Shown here one piece after another: positions 8,906 through 17,857 of a stretch of DNA of 64,000 nucleotides. The notes beneath the pieces are model-generated. The model ran no database searches. It was not told the DNA's origin and saw nothing but the letters and a program-made list of their open reading frames with translations. Made by a program: the position numbers and the translations under genes. The stretch lies in contig JAHEIZ010000007.1 in the NCBI GenBank assembly GCA_024639145.1, forward strand, positions 1 through 64,000, given 5' to 3'. Numbering within the stretch: position 1 is the first letter of the stretch; each line of letters begins with the position of its first letter. The stretch comes from Actinomycetes bacterium (GTDB lineage: Bacteria > Actinomycetota > Actinomycetes > S36-B12).

Positions 8906-10216
8906 CTAGCGAAGAGAACCGGACGATCGTTTGCGCGACAGTGCATCGACGCTCGCCGCGACGAGCAGGACGAGACCGGTCACAACGTACTGGATACCCG
9001 ACTGCTGCGTGATCAGCGGAAGGCCGTTAGCGATGACTGCGACAACGAGTCCGCCGATGATCGCGTCCATCACTCGACCGCGTCCCCCGAACAGGGACGT
9101 GCCACCGATGACGGCTGCTCCCACCGCGTACAGCAGCGTCTGGGCACCTCCGGTCGTGGGCGACACGGAGTTGTCACGCGAGGCGAGGAGAACGCCCGCG
9201 ATCGCTGCCAGGAAAGAGCAGATCATGAAGCAGGCGATCTTGATGCCGGAGACGCTGATGCCGGCACGGCGAGCAGCCTCGGAATTCCCGCCGACAGCGT
9301 AGATGTGGCGACCGAAGGCGGTGCGGCCGAGAACGAAGGTCAGCACCACGAGCAGAACGAGAACGACCAGAACCGCCCACGGCACGCCCTGGATCACGGG
9401 AATACAGCCAAGGGGCTCGTTCGGCGGGCCGAGCTTGACGCACGCGACTTTGCCCGGGCGCACGATCTGCCGCTGCTGGTTCAGCAGGAATACGGCAACA
9501 CCGAGGAGCACCGCGATGGACAGCACCTTGGCCGCCCAGACCGACGTGGATGTGGACGGGAGCCCGACCTTGCGGCGATTCATGATCGCCCGCAGGCTGA
9601 CGAGCGCATAGCCCGCCGTCACAATGAGCCACAGGAGCCAGCCGGCCCAGACGGGCATGTTCTTGTTCATGATGGCCAGCAGTACGTCGCTCTGCACGGG
9701 GATCGTGCCACCGTCACCAATGATCAGGAGCATGACGCCCTGGAGGCCGAGGAAGGCAGCCAAGGTGACCACGAAGCTCGGGATGCCGAGCCGCGCGACG
9801 AGTAGGCCGATCAGCAGGCCGATGACCAGGCCCGTGATGAGTGCTGCGACGAGTGCGAGCGGCCACGCCCAACCCCACTTGGTCAAGGTGACGGCAAGGA
9901 CCGCGGCACACGTGCCCGCAGCGAATCCCGCAGAAAGGTCGATCTCGCCGAGCAGCAGCACGAACACGAGACCCATGGCCAGCACGATGATCGCGGTGCC
10001 CTGGTTGAGCAGATTCGCGAAGTTGAGTGCCGTGAAGAAGGTGTTGCCTTCGAGAACACTGAAGATAACGACCAGGACGATCAGTCCCAGAACGGCCGGC
10101 AGGGAGCCGACATCGCCGCCCTTGATACGACGAAAGTAGTCACCCATCGCCTGACCGACACCAGCGCTGTCGCCGGCTGCCGCGATGTCGACGTCAGTGA
10201 CTTGTGGCGTACTCAT
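8906..10216 (-). CDS. xylH: Xylose-type sugar ABC transporter permease
   Basis: Membrane subunit of a CUT2 (ribose/xylose) importer, 436 aa, with about ten hydrophobic segments. It is longer than E. coli XylH (393 aa). Typical CUT2 permease sequences are GEIDLSAGF near residue 90 and the C-terminal GGTSLFGGRGRV. The start codon overlaps the end of the ATPase gene by 4 bp. The extra length includes a long loop around CVKLGPPNEPLGCIPVIQG, with two Cys residues, between membrane segments. Confidence 0.88.
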   Translation of the reverse strand: MSTPQVTDVDIAAAGDSAGVGQAMGDYFRRIKGGDVGSLPAVLGLIVLVVIFSVLEGNTFFTALNFANLLNQGTAIIVLAMGLVFVLLLGEIDLSAGFAAGTCAAVLAVTLTKWGWAWPLALVAALITGLVIGLLIGLLVARLGIPSFVVTLAAFLGLQGVMLLIIGDGGTIPVQSDVLLAIMNKNMPVWAGWLLWLIVTAGYALVSLRAIMNRRKVGLPSTSTSVWAAKVLSIAVLLGVAVFLLNQQRQIVRPGKVACVKLGPPNEPLGCIPVIQGVPWAVLVVLVLLVVLTFVLGRTAFGRHIYAVGGNSEAARRAGISVSGIKIACFMICSFLAAIAGVLLASRDNSVSPTTGGAQTLLYAVGAAVIGGTSLFGGRGRVMDAIIGGLVVAVIANGLPLITQQSGIQYVVTGLVLLVAASVDALSRKRSSGSLR

Positions 10217-11004
10217 GCGTGACCTCCGGCTGCAAGGACCTCAGGGTTCAATCCGATATCGCCACTTCGTCCCATGGTGATGAGCTCGACGATCTGACCA
10301 TGCCCGACATCGCTAGCCGGGATCTGTGCGGCCAGCTGGCCGAGGTATAGGCAGGCGATGTTGTCGGCCACCTGGAGCACGTCGTTCATGTTGTGCGAGA
10401 TCAGGACGACGCCGAGACCGCTGTCTGCCAGGCGCCGGACGAGATTGAGCACCTGCTCGGTCTGGGCAACGCCCAGCGCGGCCGTGGGCTCGTCGAGGAT
10501 GACGAGCTTGGAATTCCATAGCACGGCGCGTGCGATCGCAACCGTCTGTCGCTGACCGCCGGAGAGGCTCGAGACCTGCTGGCGGATTGACTTCAGGGTG
10601 CGCACGGAGAGACTGGCCAGCGTCTCGGTCGCTCGACGCTCCATGGTGATCTCGTCAAGGACAATGCCCTTGCTCTCCTCGCGACCGAGGAACATGTTGT
10701 GCACGACATCGAGGTTGTCGCACAGTGCGAGGTCCTGGTACACGACCTCGATACCCAGCGCATTGGCCTGCTTGGGCTCGCTGATGCTGACCGGCTTGCC
10801 CTCGAAGAGGTACTCACCCGAGTCGAAGGAGTGGATGCCTGCAATGCCCTTGATCAGGGTGCTCTTTCCTGCGCCGTTGTCACCCACGAGCGCCGTGACC
10901 TGCCCCGCGTAAACGGAGAGATCAACGCCCCTGAGAACGTGAACGGGGCCGAAGCTCTTGTTGACTCCCTTGAGTTCAAGGAGTGGCTGTGTACCGATCA
11001 TCAT
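10213..11004 (-). CDS. xylG: Xylose-type sugar ABC transporter ATPase, single domain
   Basis: ATP-hydrolysing subunit of the CUT2 importer, 263 aa from the preferred ATG at 11004. A GAAGGT Shine-Dalgarno lies just upstream, and the track start adds six residues. Walker A is GDNGAGKST, the signature is LSGGQRQ and Walker B is LVILDEPTAALG. E. coli XylG carries two tandem ATPase domains; this protein has only one, as in the FrcA-type subfamily, so it would work as a homodimer. It lies between xylF, with a palindrome in the gap, and xylH with a 4-bp overlap. Confidence 0.9.
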   Translation of the reverse strand: MMIGTQPLLELKGVNKSFGPVHVLRGVDLSVYAGQVTALVGDNGAGKSTLIKGIAGIHSFDSGEYLFEGKPVSISEPKQANALGIEVVYQDLALCDNLDVVHNMFLGREESKGIVLDEITMERRATETLASLSVRTLKSIRQQVSSLSGGQRQTVAIARAVLWNSKLVILDEPTAALGVAQTEQVLNLVRRLADSGLGVVLISHNMNDVLQVADNIACLYLGQLAAQIPASDVGHGQIVELITMGRSGDIGLNPEVLAAGGHA

Positions 11005-11076
11005 GAAAGTACCTTCTCGCACGACGGGTGAGGTGTGGGGCGGAAGCGGAAATCAGCACGCCTGCCCGATGAGGTC

Positions 11077-11102
11077 GGGGGCGGCCCTTAAGGGCCGCCC
11101 CC
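11077..11102 (-). terminator. GC-rich palindrome between xylF and xylG
   Basis: A 26-bp perfect palindrome (arms GGGGGCGGCCCTT / AAGGGCCGCCCCC) lies 13 nt after the xylF stop and about 70 nt before the xylG start. No T-run follows on the minus strand. It fits a partial terminator or an mRNA-stabilising hairpin that gives more binding protein than ATPase and permease. Confidence 0.6.
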
Positions 11103-11115
11103 TTCCTGCGTCTTG

Positions 11116-12252
11116 TTACTGGATACCTGCGTCCGCGCAAGCCTTCTTCAGCTCGGCGGTGGTGCAGATGCGGTCGACCGTGGTGAAGCCATCAGCGATG
11201 ACGTCCTTGACGGTGTCCTTGGTGATGCCCTGCGGAACCAGGAGGACAGAGGGAACGTCCTTGCCGGTCTCGCTGTCTGCGGTCTTGCCGGTTGCGAGTG
11301 CATCGGCAGCAGCCTGGTCACCGTTGATGAGGGCAATGGCGAGTGCCGAAGCAGCCTCTGCCTCCTTCTTGATGGCCTTGTAGACGGTCATGCACTGAGT
11401 GCCGAGCAGAACGCGCTGCAGGCCCTCGTCAGTTGCGTCCTGTCCGGTGACCGGAATCTTGCCGGCCTGGCCGTTGCGGTCGAGGACTGCAATGGCAGCG
11501 CCGCCGAGGCCGTCGTTCGCGGCAGCGACGCCGACGAAATCACCATTGGCCTTGGTGTACATCTGCTCGAAGATGGTGCCGGCCTTGGTGTTATCCCAGT
11601 CCGGAACCGACTGATCAGCGGCAACGGTGTAGCCGGCGCCGGTGACTGCAGCCTCGTAGCCCTGCTTGAACAGCGTGGCGTTGTTGTCGGTCGGAGAGCC
11701 GTTCAGGAGTGCAACGGGGCCGTCCTTGATGCCGGCATCCTGCAGGCACTTGACGAGGCCATCGCCGATTGCGGTGCCGACTGCGACGTTGTCGAAGGAC
11801 ACGTAGTAGTTGGCGTTGCCACCGAGGGTCAGGCGGTCATAGTCGATGACCGGAACGCCCTGGGCGCTTGCCTTGGCGATGACTGCGGCAGCCGACGGGC
11901 TGTCGAGACCGACGATGAGCAGTGCGCCCACGCCCTCAGCGAGCATCTGGTCGGCGATGGTGGCGAACTTGGCCTTGTCACCATTGGCGTTCTGGATGTC
12001 GGCCTCAATGCCTGCGGCGGCGAAGGCCTCGCTCAGGAACTGGCGGTCTGCGGTCTCCCAGCGAGCAGACGAGGCTGCGTCGGGGAGGATGACGCCGACC
12101 TTGCCACCTGCAGCGGCGGGTGCCGATGCGGATGCTGCCGGTGCTGCGCTGCTCGCCGAGCTGCTGCTGCTGCTCGAGGAACCGCCACACGCGGCGACGA
12201 GCAGTGATGCGACCGCGAGGCCGGCCACTGCTCCGATGAGCTTGCGTGACAT
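11116..12252 (-). CDS. xylF: D-xylose ABC transporter substrate-binding lipoprotein
   Basis: Periplasmic-type receptor anchored by lipid, 378 aa. I chose the ATG at 12252, preceded by AAGGGA; the track start adds six residues. The N-terminal signal ends in the lipobox VAAC (LLVAACGG), followed by a run of Ser and an Ala/Ser linker. The body matches XylF closely in spaced motifs: YYVSFDN, GSPTDNNA, VTGQDA, TVYKAI and DVPSVLLVP. It sits second in the operon after xylA with a 62-bp gap. The hairpin that follows it may set its higher expression. Confidence 0.92.
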   Translation of the reverse strand: MSRKLIGAVAGLAVASLLVAACGGSSSSSSSSASSAAPAASASAPAAAGGKVGVILPDAASSARWETADRQFLSEAFAAAGIEADIQNANGDKAKFATIADQMLAEGVGALLIVGLDSPSAAAVIAKASAQGVPVIDYDRLTLGGNANYYVSFDNVAVGTAIGDGLVKCLQDAGIKDGPVALLNGSPTDNNATLFKQGYEAAVTGAGYTVAADQSVPDWDNTKAGTIFEQMYTKANGDFVGVAAANDGLGGAAIAVLDRNGQAGKIPVTGQDATDEGLQRVLLGTQCMTVYKAIKKEAEAASALAIALINGDQAAADALATGKTADSETGKDVPSVLLVPQGITKDTVKDVIADGFTTVDRICTTAELKKACADAGIQ

Positions 12253-12314
12253 ATGAGTGTTTCCCTTCACTTCGTGGAGTTATCCATGGTGTGGTGCGTG
12301 ATACGTCGTGACTG

Positions 12315-13478
12315 CTAGATGCCGAGGATCCGGTCGATGACGAGTTGATCCAGCGCTTCGTTCCCGTACCCCCGGGTTGCGAGGGACTGGGGATCGAAGC
12401 TCTCGTTCAGCAATGCCGCTGCGGAGGCCGATGAATACGGTCCGACAGTCGGTACCGCGAGTTCCGGAACGCCGGCATTCGCCATTGCCTTCGCAACTCG
12501 GGGATCGTGGTCGAACTCGCGAGCCTTGGCTGCGAGTGCGAGATAGGTGCGCATGCATCCGCGCGCGAAGTCCCAGATACCGTCGCCGCCTTCGTTGCGG
12601 TACGGGCGGGCGTCAAAGTGCTTAGGACCGTCATATCCGGAGTTCTCGAGAAGTCGGACTAGGAAGAAGTCGTCCTTGATGCCCTCGGAGCCGAAACGCA
12701 GATCCTGGTCGTAGCGCCCGATCTTCTGGTCGTTCAGGTCGATATGGAAGAGCTTCTTCTGCCACAGGGCCTGCGCAACGCCTTGGTAGAAACTCAGGCC
12801 CGCCATGGTCTCGTGCGCCACCTCGGGGTTAAGCCCCACCAGCTCGGGATGCTCGAGCATCTCGATGAAGGCCATAGCGTGCCCGATCGTGGGCAGGAAG
12901 GTGTCGCCGCGCGGCTCATTGGGCTTCGGCTCAATCGCGAAGCGGATGTCATAGCCCTTGTCGACGACGTAGCCGCAGAGGAAGTCCATGGCCTCCTTGT
13001 AGCGCGAGAGTGCATCACCCGGCTCCTTGCTCGCCGCGGACTCCACTCCCTCGCGACCGCCCCACAGCACGTAGGTCGGGGCTCCGAGCTCGGCCGCAAC
13101 GTCAAGGTTGCGCAGGGTCTTCTGGATCGCGAGACGGCGGACATCCCGATCGTTCGAGGTGAAGGCGCCGTCCTTGAACATGGGATGCCAAAAGAGGTTC
13201 GTCGTGGCCATCGAGCACACGATGCCTGTCTCTTCCAGGCCCTTCTTGAAGCGATCGAGCTCTGCACGACGCTGCGACTCCGGTGCGCCGAAGGTCATCA
13301 GGTCGTCGTCATGGAAGCTCACGCCCCAGGCACCGATCTCCGCGAGACCGCGAATGAAATCGACAGGGTCGATCGGGGGGCGGGTCGAGTCTCCGAACGG
13401 GTCGCGACCGGGGTGACCGATGGTCCACAGGCCGAAGGCGAACTTGTGCTCCGGCTTGGGGGTCAACTCGTCGGACAT
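12315..13478 (-). CDS. xylA: Xylose isomerase (class I, actinobacterial type)
   Basis: Converts D-xylose to D-xylulose with two divalent metals; cytoplasmic TIM barrel, 387 aa. I chose the ATG at 13478, which has GGGAG 5 nt upstream; the track start adds two Met. Key segments are [34 protein letters not shown] (metal Glu and catalytic Lys), [11 protein letters not shown] and [19 protein letters not shown] (metal Asp/His cluster). The length matches Streptomyces-type enzymes. It is the first gene of the minus-strand operon and the nearest gene to the candidate operator. No xylulokinase gene is present in the window. Confidence 0.97.
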   Translation of the reverse strand: MSDELTPKPEHKFAFGLWTIGHPGRDPFGDSTRPPIDPVDFIRGLAEIGAWGVSFHDDDLMTFGAPESQRRAELDRFKKGLEETGIVCSMATTNLFWHPMFKDGAFTSNDRDVRRLAIQKTLRNLDVAAELGAPTYVLWGGREGVESAASKEPGDALSRYKEAMDFLCGYVVDKGYDIRFAIEPKPNEPRGDTFLPTIGHAMAFIEMLEHPELVGLNPEVAHETMAGLSFYQGVAQALWQKKLFHIDLNDQKIGRYDQDLRFGSEGIKDDFFLVRLLENSGYDGPKHFDARPYRNEGGDGIWDFARGCMRTYLALAAKAREFDHDPRVAKAMANAGVPELAVPTVGPYSSASAAALLNESFDPQSLATRGYGNEALDQLVIDRILGI

Positions 13479-13523
13479 CATCACTCCCGATCGCCCATGA
13501 GGGCCTCGACGCAGGTGCTTTCA

Positions 13524-13546
13524 ATATGTTGCGAGCCACAACATAT
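13524..13546 (-). promoter_or_regulatory. Candidate ROK/XylR operator upstream of xylA
   Basis: Inverted repeat with perfect 8-bp arms, ATATGTTG and CAACATAT, separated by 7 bp. It lies 46 bp upstream of the xylA start, in the xylA-aarF divergent gap. ROK repressors of the XylR/NagC type bind AT-rich inverted repeats of this form. The repeat stands out as AT-rich in a GC-rich genome. No second copy was noticed in the window. Confidence 0.65.
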
Positions 13547-13728
13547 GCAGGCGAGCCGACCTTCGCAAGGCGAATTCGGTCACAAATCGGACTGTTCCGA
13601 TAACGATTTGGCAACGGGAAAACCGTCCACTCGTCGCGAATTTTTCGTTGTCGTGAGGAACTGCGTCGATGTAAGCGGATACGGTCTGCTGACAACCGCC
13701 GCAGGGGTGGTGAACGAGAAGGAATGAC

Positions 13729-15420
13729 ATGGACGTCCTGCAAGGCCTCGAGAACCGCTCCCCGATGTTCGCCCTCGTCGAGAATCGCGCGCGAGCAGAA
13801 TTCATCGTCTCGGTCATCATCAAGTACGGCTTGGCCGATGCGGCCACTCTCGAGGGTCACCCCCTTCTCGTGCAGCTTGCCGGCAAAGCCAAGCCGAATC
13901 CCGCTCTGATGTCGATGAGTCGCGGGGATCGATTGCGCAGCGCCATGCAGGAACTCGGCACTACGTTCATCAAGATCGGCCAGCTGCTCAGCACCCGAGC
14001 CGATCTTGTCGGGCCCGACATCGCCGAGGCGCTCAGTGCCCTGCAGGCCGATGATCCGGCTGACACCCCCGAGCAGATTTCGGCCACCATCACCGCCGAC
14101 CTGAAGATGCCCCTCGATCAGGCCTTCGCTTCCATCAACCTCGTGCCTCTCGCCTCCGCTTCAGTCGGGCAGGTGTGCAAGGCCGTGACCACGGACGGGA
14201 CCGAAGTGGTGGTGAAGGTGCGTCACGAAGGAGTCCCTGAGGTCGTGGCACAGGATCTCGCGATTCTCAATGCTCTTGCCGCACTCCTGGAGAAGGATGT
14301 CGCAGCGACACGCGTGCTCCAGCCCGTGCAGGTCGCGCATCAGCTTTCGACAAGCCTGACTGACGAGCTCGACTTTCGTCGCGAGCTCGGAAATCTCGTG
14401 CGCGTCTCGGCGAACTTCGCCGGTAACGACTCCTACGTCTTCCCGAAACCATTCCCGGAACTTTCCGGTGACGCCGTGCTGACCGAGAGCATGCTCGAGG
14501 GCACGCGCTTCTCGACGGTGATCAACGACCTTTCCGTCGATCAGGCCAACGACATCATCCGCCTCATCGCCAACATGTACTTCCAGATGATCTTCGTCGA
14601 CGGCATCTTCCACGCAGATCCGCATCCAGGAAATCTGCTCATCCTCGACGACGGTCGCCTGGGCGTTCTCGACTTCGGAAAGTGCGGACGCCTGCGCGAC
14701 GGCATGCGTGAGGCCTTCATCGACTTTCTCGCGAGCGTGCTCACCGGTGACATCGAGGAATCAACTCGATGCATGCTCAAGGTTGCACCCGGGCCATCCG
14801 ATGTTGACGAGACGCGTCTCCAGGCTGATCTCGAGGGATGGATCGAGACGTACTTCCCGGGCTCAGCCGGCAGTGCCACCATGCACGCCGATCTTGGCTC
14901 GGCCATCGCGGCGCTCCTCGACATCGTGCGCGAGTACAACCTGCGCATGCCCACCGACATGTCTCTCATGCTCATCGTCGTCATGCAGCTTCAAGGGATT
15001 CTGGAGGAGTCGGGAAGCTCGCTGACGCTCACTGAGCTGCTCATGCCCTTTGCCCAGGAAATTCAGCAGGAGCGCATGTCGCCCAAGCGCCTGATGCGCA
15101 AGGCGCTCAGCACCGCACATCGCTGGGAGCACCTGATCGAGGTCCTTCCCGGCGATCTCACCCGACTGCTCGAGGCCACGAGTCGTGGCGAACTCAAGGT
15201 CCCGCTCACCATCAATGGCATCGACCGGCCGGTTAACCGTCTCGCCTACGCACTCGTGGCGACCGCCACGATCAACGGCACGGCACAGATGCTCTCCCGC
15301 AAGGCGGGGCCGACCGTAGGCCGCGTGTCAGTGCCCGGACTCATTGGCACTGCAGCGTCCGCCTACCTCGGGTATCACGTGATTCGCGCGATTCACAAGG
15401 CAGGCGGACTATCGCAGTAA
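13729..15420 (+). CDS. AarF/UbiB-family (ABC1) atypical kinase
   Basis: Protein-kinase-like ATPase of 563 aa. Members support quinone or isoprenoid-lipid metabolism. Family landmarks are the KxGQ motif in TFIKIGQLLSTRADL, the Ala-rich loop ASASVGQV with the following VVVKVRHEG lysine, HADPHPGNLL (metal and catalytic region, about residue 300) and VLDFGKCGRL. The C-terminal end has a hydrophobic stretch that may touch the membrane. A Shine-Dalgarno (AAGGA) precedes ATG 13729. It is divergent from xylA and stands alone, and no quinone pathway genes lie nearby. Confidence 0.9.
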   Translation: MDVLQGLENRSPMFALVENRARAEFIVSVIIKYGLADAATLEGHPLLVQLAGKAKPNPALMSMSRGDRLRSAMQELGTTFIKIGQLLSTRADLVGPDIAEALSALQADDPADTPEQISATITADLKMPLDQAFASINLVPLASASVGQVCKAVTTDGTEVVVKVRHEGVPEVVAQDLAILNALAALLEKDVAATRVLQPVQVAHQLSTSLTDELDFRRELGNLVRVSANFAGNDSYVFPKPFPELSGDAVLTESMLEGTRFSTVINDLSVDQANDIIRLIANMYFQMIFVDGIFHADPHPGNLLILDDGRLGVLDFGKCGRLRDGMREAFIDFLASVLTGDIEESTRCMLKVAPGPSDVDETRLQADLEGWIETYFPGSAGSATMHADLGSAIAALLDIVREYNLRMPTDMSLMLIVVMQLQGILEESGSSLTLTELLMPFAQEIQQERMSPKRLMRKALSTAHRWEHLIEVLPGDLTRLLEATSRGELKVPLTINGIDRPVNRLAYALVATATINGTAQMLSRKAGPTVGRVSVPGLIGTAASAYLGYHVIRAIHKAGGLSQ

Positions 15421-15435
15421 GTCTGCTGTGATCGC

Positions 15436-16770
15436 TCAGGTGACCGAGCGAATCAGCTTCTTGTTGATAAATTCCTCGATGCCCAGGGTGCCGAGCTCGC
15501 GTCCGAAACCGGAACGCTTAGTGCCACCGAAAGGTAGATCAGGTGCATCGAGGCCGACACCATTGATAAAGACCATGCCGGTGTCGAGCTTGTTGGCAAC
15601 ACGGATGGCCTGCGCCTGATCGGTAGTGAACACGTAGGAGCCGAGGCCGTAGGGAGTGTCATTCGCGATGCGAATGGCGTCGTCCTCGTCCTTGGCGCGG
15701 TACACCTGCGCAACGGGGCCGAACAACTCCTCGCGATAGACCGGGTTGTCGGATGTCACGTTGGTCAGAACGCCGGTCGGGAAGAAGCAACCATTGCGCT
15801 CCCCCGCCGTGGCGAGCGAGGCACCGGCGGCGACCGCACCGTCCACCTGGGCGGCCAGGTTTGCCGCAGCGGCTGCGGAGGACAGCGGACTTGCCGCCTC
15901 CATCGCCAGCATCTTCTCGGTGAAGGCCGCCAGGAATGAGTCGTAGAGCGAATCGATGATCACGAAGCGCTTAGCTGCATTGCAGGCCTGGCCGGTGTTG
16001 TCGGTGCGCGCGAAGATAGCGGCATCGACCGTGGCAGCAAGATCATCTGTGCTCAGGAGGATGAACGGATCAGAGCCGCCCAGCTCGAGCACGACCTTCT
16101 TGAGGTTGCGACCGGCTATTTCGGCCACCGCTGCGCCTGCGCGCTCGGAGCCGGTGAGCGAAACGCCACGCACGGTCGGGTCGGCGATGATGTCGGCAAT
16201 CTGCTCATTCGTCGCGTAGATGTTCGTGTACACGCCTGAGGGAACTCCGGCATCCACGAAGATCTGAGCAATGAACGCTGCAGACTCCGGGCACTGCGGT
16301 GCATGCTTGAGCAGCACCGTGTTGCCAAGTGCGAGGTTCGGGCCGGCGAAGCGCGCAACCTGATAGGCGGGGAAGTTCCACGGCATGATGCCGAGAATCG
16401 TTCCGACCGACGAGGGGCGGATCACCGCGGTGCCCTCGCCGTCGGCCATCGCGATCGGCTGGTCGGCCAGAAGTCGCTCGGCGTTCTCGGCGTAGTAGTC
16501 GTAGATCATTCCGCTGAACTCGATCTCGCCGACAGCGTCAGCAAGTGGCTTGCCCATCTCACGCACGATGATGGCGCCGAGTTCCTGAGCGCGCTCAGTG
16601 TGCAGCTCGCCGATGCGCCGAACGATCGCGGCACGCTCGGCAATGGAGCGTGCTGACCACGCTGCATGTGCGGCGGCATTACCCGCGACTGCTGCACCGA
16701 TCTCGGCATCTGTCGCCGTGGGGTAGGCCTTGACCTGCTCGCCGGTGGCCGGGTCGACTACTGCGTACAT
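15436..16770 (-). CDS. Aldehyde dehydrogenase, succinate-semialdehyde type
   Basis: NAD(P)-dependent aldehyde dehydrogenase, 444 aa, at the short end of the family. The N-terminus VVDPATGEQVKAYP and the NFPAYQVARFAGPNL, VVLELGGSDPFI (catalytic Glu) and TGQACNAAKRF (catalytic Cys) motifs are intact. The C-terminal FGGTKRSGFGRELG is typical of GabD/Sad-type succinate-semialdehyde dehydrogenases. AGGAG lies 10 nt before the start. It is convergent with aarF and alone, without gabT nearby, so the substrate remains open. Confidence 0.88.
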   Translation of the reverse strand: MYAVVDPATGEQVKAYPTATDAEIGAAVAGNAAAHAAWSARSIAERAAIVRRIGELHTERAQELGAIIVREMGKPLADAVGEIEFSGMIYDYYAENAERLLADQPIAMADGEGTAVIRPSSVGTILGIMPWNFPAYQVARFAGPNLALGNTVLLKHAPQCPESAAFIAQIFVDAGVPSGVYTNIYATNEQIADIIADPTVRGVSLTGSERAGAAVAEIAGRNLKKVVLELGGSDPFILLSTDDLAATVDAAIFARTDNTGQACNAAKRFVIIDSLYDSFLAAFTEKMLAMEAASPLSSAAAAANLAAQVDGAVAAGASLATAGERNGCFFPTGVLTNVTSDNPVYREELFGPVAQVYRAKDEDDAIRIANDTPYGLGSYVFTTDQAQAIRVANKLDTGMVFINGVGLDAPDLPFGGTKRSGFGRELGTLGIEEFINKKLIRSVT

Positions 16771-17106
16771 ATCGATGACTCTCCTTGTTCTGTGCGGCTT
16801 CGTTCGTGGCGGAGCGCGGCTGCGCCTGGAGTCGGATCAGAAGACCGTCTGACTCCATGCCTGCCTCGATCCCTGGCTACAGCCTTCCAGAATTCACCAC
16901 TGATGCGGGCCCAAGGAGAAAAATCGTGCGGAGCCCAGCCCTTTGCCTCTCGCCCTCCGAAGGACGGCATGATGGGCCATCTGAAAGGGGTCGGTGTGAC
17001 ATATATGAGCGACGAGTCGCGCTTTAAGGCCTCTGCGCGTCCTCTGACGTCCTCGGCCCACGAATCTGACGTGCGACGACGAACGCCGAACCGCGGCGAG
17101 GAAAGC
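16771..17106. other. Intergenic gap between aldehyde dehydrogenase and orphan protein A
   Basis: About 336 bp. It holds the divergent start signals of the two genes. The frame of protein A stays open upstream, with an in-frame ATG at 17005, but the GAGGAAAGC site supports the start at 17107. I see no RNA gene, repeat or strong hairpin. Confidence 0.5.
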
Positions 17107-17676
17107 ATGACGAGTTACCTCCCCAAGACCTCCGCCCAGATCGCGCGGCATATGCGAACAGAGGGTCACGGTCTTACGGGCACGGCGGCCAAGGCCGAGC
17201 GCCTTCGATTCATGGGTTTCGGCAATCTCTACAACAAGCGCAACCAGGACTCATATGACATCGCGGACAAGGGCATCGTAAGTGAGTACCAGGGTGCGCG
17301 CGACAAGCTCAAGTCCAGGGCCGGCTGGAAACGTCACTTCTTCTGGACGAATGCAGCGAGGCAATACAAGCAGGCCCGAAACGACCTTCGACACGGTCAT
17401 CTGGGCGCTGCGACGGGAAGTCTCCTCGGATCCCAACAGCGGGGGGCTCCACCGCAGCCGGATGAATACCAGGGAGATCTCAACAGGCTCGTCGATGTAG
17501 GGGGCGGGTACGGTGGTGAGCACGAGCCGATGGAAAGCGAAGAAGTCGGTTACGGCAACGACTCCGTCCGCAGCGGTGTGGACGATGATGCCGGCGGCGA
17601 GGACGAACACGAGCAGCCACCGATCACTTCGGAGCAGCTTCGGCAGCAGGAGAACTACTACGACAACCTCTGGTAG
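17107..17676 (+). CDS. Orphan protein A: basic N-domain, acidic linker, tail ending in Trp
   Basis: I do not recognise this 189-aa protein. GAGGAAAGC is correctly placed before ATG 17107, and third codon positions are mostly G or C, so it looks coding. Residues 1-110 are basic and rich in Arg, Lys and aromatics (GWKRHFFWTNAARQYKQARN). Residues 115-170 are Gly, Asp and Glu rich (DDDAGGEDEHEQ). The last 16 residues are TSEQLRQQENYYDNLW. The same spacing T-x-E-Q-[LI]-x(10)-W-stop ends protein B at 40474-41457. No signal peptide or membrane segment. Monocistronic, followed by tRNA-Lys on the other strand. Alternative start ATG 17005 would add 34 residues. Confidence 0.7.
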   Translation: MTSYLPKTSAQIARHMRTEGHGLTGTAAKAERLRFMGFGNLYNKRNQDSYDIADKGIVSEYQGARDKLKSRAGWKRHFFWTNAARQYKQARNDLRHGHLGAATGSLLGSQQRGAPPQPDEYQGDLNRLVDVGGGYGGEHEPMESEEVGYGNDSVRSGVDDDAGGEDEHEQPPITSEQLRQQENYYDNLW

Positions 17677-17718
17677 CCGGCCTGTGATTCCCTGGTTCTT
17701 GGACGGGCATTGCGGTGG

Positions 17719-17791
17719 TGGGTCGCCCGGGGCTCGAACCCGGAACCTACGGATTAAAAGTCCGCAGCTCTAACCATTGAGCTAGCGACCC
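17719..17791 (-). tRNA. tRNA-Lys (anticodon TTT)
   Basis: A 73-nt cloverleaf on the minus strand. The acceptor stem GGGTCGC pairs perfectly with GCGACCC, the anticodon loop is CTTTTAA, and the T-loop GGTTCGAGCCC-like arm is present. CCA is not encoded. Confidence 0.95.
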
Positions 17792-17857
17792 GCGCCCTCG
17801 ACTCGCGTCCAGGGTGCGACCAAGACTACGGGCACAGAGGGCCACCGCTGACAGCGG

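Noticed and set aside
16666-17106. N-terminal extension of orphan protein A as in the track ORF
   Set aside because: The GAGGAAAGC site at 17107 is well spaced, and the upstream part is in a region opposite the aldehyde dehydrogenase start.
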